Assembly (NCBI GenBank): GCA_029721515.1
Contig: CM056565.1
Location: 3,140,242-3,204,241 of the forward strand
From: Synanceia verrucosa
Taxonomy: Eukaryota; Chordata; Actinopteri; Perciformes; Synanceiidae
DNA length: 64,000 nucleotides
Direction: 5' to 3'
Position 1 is the stretch's first letter, and every line of letters begins with the position of its first letter. The position numbers and the translations under genes were made by a program. This document shows positions 63,301 to 64,000 of the stretch, in pieces. The notes beneath the pieces are model-generated. The model was not told the origin of the DNA. It saw only the letters and a list, made by a program, of their open reading frames with translations, and did not search any database.

Positions 63301-64000
63301 CACAGTTTTGACATTGATGTCCAAAAAAATCTATTGATCCTGTGAGCAAAAGTCATTAGTTTATTCATAGTTGTGAAATATAAAGATTTGGATTCAGTGT
63401 GGATAAGCTCACAGAGAAAGAGATGGGTTTGAATTTTTGTGATTTATTCACACAAATTATTTGCATTTGGTCTGAAAAGACCTTAAAAATGGCATCTTTT
63501 TGCTTCCGGTCTTTATGCTAAACTAAATCAACTTATTTACCATACTGACACAAGGGGTATCTTATCAATAACTCTCAGCAAGAAGAAAAAAAAAGTCTGT
63601 TCCTTTAACCTTCATGCTATTGACCTCTTCAACATTCAAGGGAGACCAAGAATAAACCATTATTGTAAACATTACCAGTTGTGTAATTAATGTAATCTGA
63701 ATATAAAAACAGATCAGTGTTATTTTAGGTAAGTTGCAATTAATTAGCATATTGTGTAAAATAGAAATGAACAGAACACATGATGACATAAGTGTGTGCA
63801 GCATCACTGACTCCTGACCTCCTGATAGTGTGACTTACCTTAAATTAGACCCCACTGCATTAACATTAACTCAATAGATAGTTCTCCAAGACTCCAACAC
63901 ATTGGTATTTAACAATAGTGCTTAAAGAGCACAGAAACATTATGAAAAACTGCACCAACAGAGGAAAGCACCTGTGAGATATGACAGAAAGTAGACCTCT
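63301..64000. other. Non-coding region to window end
   Basis: No gene or clear repeat is seen. Confidence 0.5.

Overview
This window is vertebrate nuclear DNA, almost certainly from a teleost fish. It is AT-rich, intron-dominated and dense in microsatellites. It carries the usual teleost repeat fauna: Tc1-like transposons, L2-type LINE tails, a LINE with a restriction-like endonuclease, a tRNA-headed SINE, hAT-like non-autonomous elements and a gypsy remnant. Nothing resembles a prokaryotic operon, and nearly all long open frames are shadows of repeats or of TA/CA arrays.

One protein-coding gene can be reconstructed completely: tmem218, on the + strand. It has three coding exons (48772-48881, 49850-49952, 61946-62080) that splice in phase to a 115-residue, three-helix membrane protein. 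Intron 1 is about 1 kb and intron 2 about 12 kb. A polyadenylation signal lies at 62569. In other vertebrates the head-to-head neighbour of TMEM218 is PKNOX2. A GC-rich block with a perfect CRE palindrome and a minus-strand splice donor at 45395 is a plausible first exon and promoter of pknox2. If so, positions 1-45 kb would be its very long first intron. No homeobox or other pknox2 coding exon was found, so this is inference from gene order.

Layout. 1-3.3 kb: old repeats and a minus-strand L2-type LINE fragment broken by a TA array and by a 708-bp inverted-repeat element. 3.3-24.7 kb: mostly non-coding DNA with possible conserved elements, a SINE at 9.0 kb, a hAT-like element with a perfect 8-bp duplication at 19.25 kb, and three copies of an unidentified repeat. 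24.7-26.6 kb: a putative TA-flanked element carrying seven copies of an AAGCCCAC motif. 27.0-34.1 kb: a second inverted-repeat element, LINE tails, a gypsy remnant, and a Tc1 fragment between TA arrays. 34-45 kb: mostly ordinary non-coding DNA, a second hAT-like copy at 40.0 kb and possible regulatory elements. 45.4-48.8 kb: the putative divergent promoter region. 48.8-62.6 kb: tmem218.

Intron 2 of tmem218 is a nest of mobile elements. In order it holds a fold-back element split by a hAT-like insertion, a Tc1 fragment, a Tc1 element with both termini intact but a broken transposase, a decayed REL-endonuclease LINE whose catalytic YxDD box is deleted, a third Tc1-like fragment and a SINE head. 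Most sit directly against TA or CA arrays. I found no convincing new functional system. The most unusual structures are the motif-repeating element at 24.7 kb and the split fold-back element at 51.4-54.0 kb.
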